From Runella aurantiaca (GTDB lineage: Bacteria > Bacteroidota > Bacteroidia > Cytophagales > Spirosomataceae): a stretch of 64,000 bases of DNA. The notes beneath the pieces are model-generated. The model ran no database searches, was not told where the DNA came from, and saw only the letters and a list, made by a program, of their open reading frames with translations. How positions within the stretch are numbered: the first letter of the stretch is position 1; each line of letters starts with the position of its first letter. The stretch covers positions 1-64,000 of the forward strand of contig NZ_QPIW01000033.1 of NCBI RefSeq assembly GCF_003339505.1, written 5' to 3'. This document shows positions 62,971-64,000 of this stretch, piece by piece. A program made the translations under genes and the position numbers.

Positions 62971-63357
62971 ATGACAGCAAAAGAAGTAGTAGAGGCTTAT
63001 TCAATAGCCCTTTCAAAAGGAGATATCCCAACAGCATTTTCGCATTTTAGTCCAAATGCAAAATGGCACCAACCTGGCAACCACCAATATGCTGGTACTA
63101 AAACAGGACTTGAAGCCATTGGCAAAATGCTGGGCGATATGATGGGTGCTACACAAGGCTCATTAGTTATTAAACCTGCTGGTGCTATGATGGTTAATGG
63201 AAATCTAGTTTCATTTCCTGTACATTTTAGTGGTAAAATTGGCGATAAAACAGTGGATATGAAGGGCAACGATTTGTTTGAAGTTGTTGATGGTAAAATT
63301 GTACAAGTTTGGTTATTTTCAGAAGACCAAGCTGCCGAAGATGTGTTTTGGAATTAA
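62971..63357 (+). CDS. SnoaL/ketosteroid isomerase-like protein
   Basis: The 128-residue cytoplasmic NTF2-fold protein has MTAKEVVEAYSIALSKGDIP, FSPNAKWHQPGNHQYAGTKTG and GNDLFEVVDGKIVQVWLFSEDQ. Family members are small isomerases or binding proteins. The divergent HxlR gene and the operator between them suggest induction by a reactive compound. A hairpin terminator follows the stop. Confidence 0.88.
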   Translation: MTAKEVVEAYSIALSKGDIPTAFSHFSPNAKWHQPGNHQYAGTKTGLEAIGKMLGDMMGATQGSLVIKPAGAMMVNGNLVSFPVHFSGKIGDKTVDMKGNDLFEVVDGKIVQVWLFSEDQAAEDVFWN

Positions 63358-63380
63358 AATTTTAGGGCAACCTTTAAAGT

Positions 63381-63421
63381 AAAGAGAGACTATGCTGCGT
63401 AGGATAGTCTCTCTTTTGTTT
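63381..63421 (+). terminator. Intrinsic terminator after the SnoaL-like gene
   Basis: AAAGAGAGACTAT (63381-63393) and ATAGTCTCTCTTT (63404-63416) form a perfect 13-bp stem with a 10-base loop, followed by TTGTTTTGG. It is positioned 23 bases after the stop. Confidence 0.85.
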
Positions 63422-63482
63422 TGGTTGCTCACTAATGTTACATTAGACTTTGTTTAAATGACTGATGTAACGCATTTATTCT

Positions 63483-64000
63483 TTACCTTAAAACACCTGC
63501 AACACCCGTAGGTAGTCCTTTGGCCAAATCCACTTCAATTGTGTGTTTGTCGAGTTGAGCCCTAATAATTCCTGATGACATACTTGTAATTCTGAACTTT
63601 ACCTCTTTAGCAAGCAAATAGCCGGTATGTTTACCGCTTACTTTTATATCTGCTTCCCAAATTACCGGCTTGTCATAGCCACCGAGTCTTAAGGTAGATG
63701 ACTCGGTTCCATTCAAAATGTACTCACCGTCATCCGTAAAATCTACATATTTTATCACTCTGCGAGGCTCATCAGCGGAACCCTGTGCTGGTTTCAGCGT
63801 ACTAATTTCAGCATAGCCCGAAACTTTTCCTTTCAATACGCCCTGTTCCGGATAATTAGCAGTTGTCCATTTAAAATCTTTAAGGTCAGTTGCCCATTTC
63901 AGATCAGGAAAAACGACAGGCAGAGGTTTGGTCGGTTTTCTGGAAGTGAACGTAATAAACCGAAGTCTTCCTGTAAGTTCCCCTGGTTTTACGGTAGCGG
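63483..64000 (-). CDS. Unrecognised protein, C-terminal part (gene continues past the window)
   Basis: An open minus-strand frame runs without stop from the window edge to a stop at 63483, giving at least 172 residues. It is beta-rich and contains LRFITFTSRKPTKPLPVVFP, ATDLKDFKWTTANYPEQGVL, IKYVDFTDDGEYILNGTESS and VIWEADIKVSG. I do not recognise the family. The N-terminus is missing, so export and domain layout cannot be judged. Confidence 0.7.
   Translation of the reverse strand, partial: ATVKPGELTGRLRFITFTSRKPTKPLPVVFPDLKWATDLKDFKWTTANYPEQGVLKGKVSGYAEISTLKPAQGSADEPRRVIKYVDFTDDGEYILNGTESSTLRLGGYDKPVIWEADIKVSGKHTGYLLAKEVKFRITSMSSGIIRAQLDKHTIEVDLAKGLPTGVAGVLR

Overview
The window looks like a chromosomal segment of a Bacteroidota bacterium, probably Cytophagales. 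It carries SusC/SusD pairs, an ECF sigma/FecR pair, TonB-dependent receptors, TAnnTTTG-type -7 promoter elements and many secreted carbohydrate-active enzymes. I see no rRNA, tRNA, CRISPR array or prophage.

Region 1 (1-28,300) is a polysaccharide utilisation region for a uronic-acid polymer. A LacI-type regulator, broken at the left edge by what looks like an insertion-sequence end, faces a GH88 unsaturated-uronyl hydrolase. Next come ECF sigma, FecR, SusC1 and SusD1, then a DUF1080 protein, a heparinase II/III-type lyase and a stand-alone acyltransferase domain. A second SusC/SusD pair follows, then an enolase-superfamily dehydratase, an alginate-lyase-fold lyase, a second heparinase II/III-type lyase and a BNR-propeller lyase resembling PL25. 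A YHS protein, an unrecognised helical-barrel protein and a porin close the region. Four lyase-type genes plus GH88, with no sulfatase, suggest an unsulfated or lightly sulfated uronic-acid polymer. The same 24-bp composite LacI-type operator lies, in opposite orientation, before the GH88 gene and before the second SusC/SusD pair.

Region 2 (28,400-40,200, minus strand) is the most interesting. One operon encodes a TonB-dependent receptor, an MFS transporter, a GH35-like glycosidase, a TIM-barrel metalloenzyme, a small DUF6379 protein, a GMC flavin oxidase and an AraC regulator. The last four enzyme-side parts match the set known for C-glycoside breakdown: 3-oxidation of the sugar followed by C-C cleavage by a two-subunit deglycosidase. 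Next to it lies a decayed GH106 rhamnosidase gene whose promoter shares a 16-bp motif at the same distance from the -7 element.

Region 3 (40,300-61,200) holds a LytS/LytTR two-component pair with an outer-membrane barrel, a DUF5060/DUF4038 (GH140-like) glycosidase, a membrane LytTR regulator with two small targets, a GH78 rhamnosidase, an HNH endonuclease pair, a metallophosphoesterase, a molybdenum oxidoreductase with its 2Fe-2S subunit, and a GH2 enzyme. Scars of lost genes (GH106 and GH78 remnants, a duplicated promoter segment) show recent loss. A plausible reading of regions 2 and 3 is stripping of rhamnose, apiose and other sugars from decorated plant glycosides, followed by C-glycoside cleavage. 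This is inference.

Region 4 (61,300-64,000) holds a NUDIX-type sugar regulator, AraC and SDR remnants, an HxlR/SnoaL divergent pair and one gene cut by the window end.
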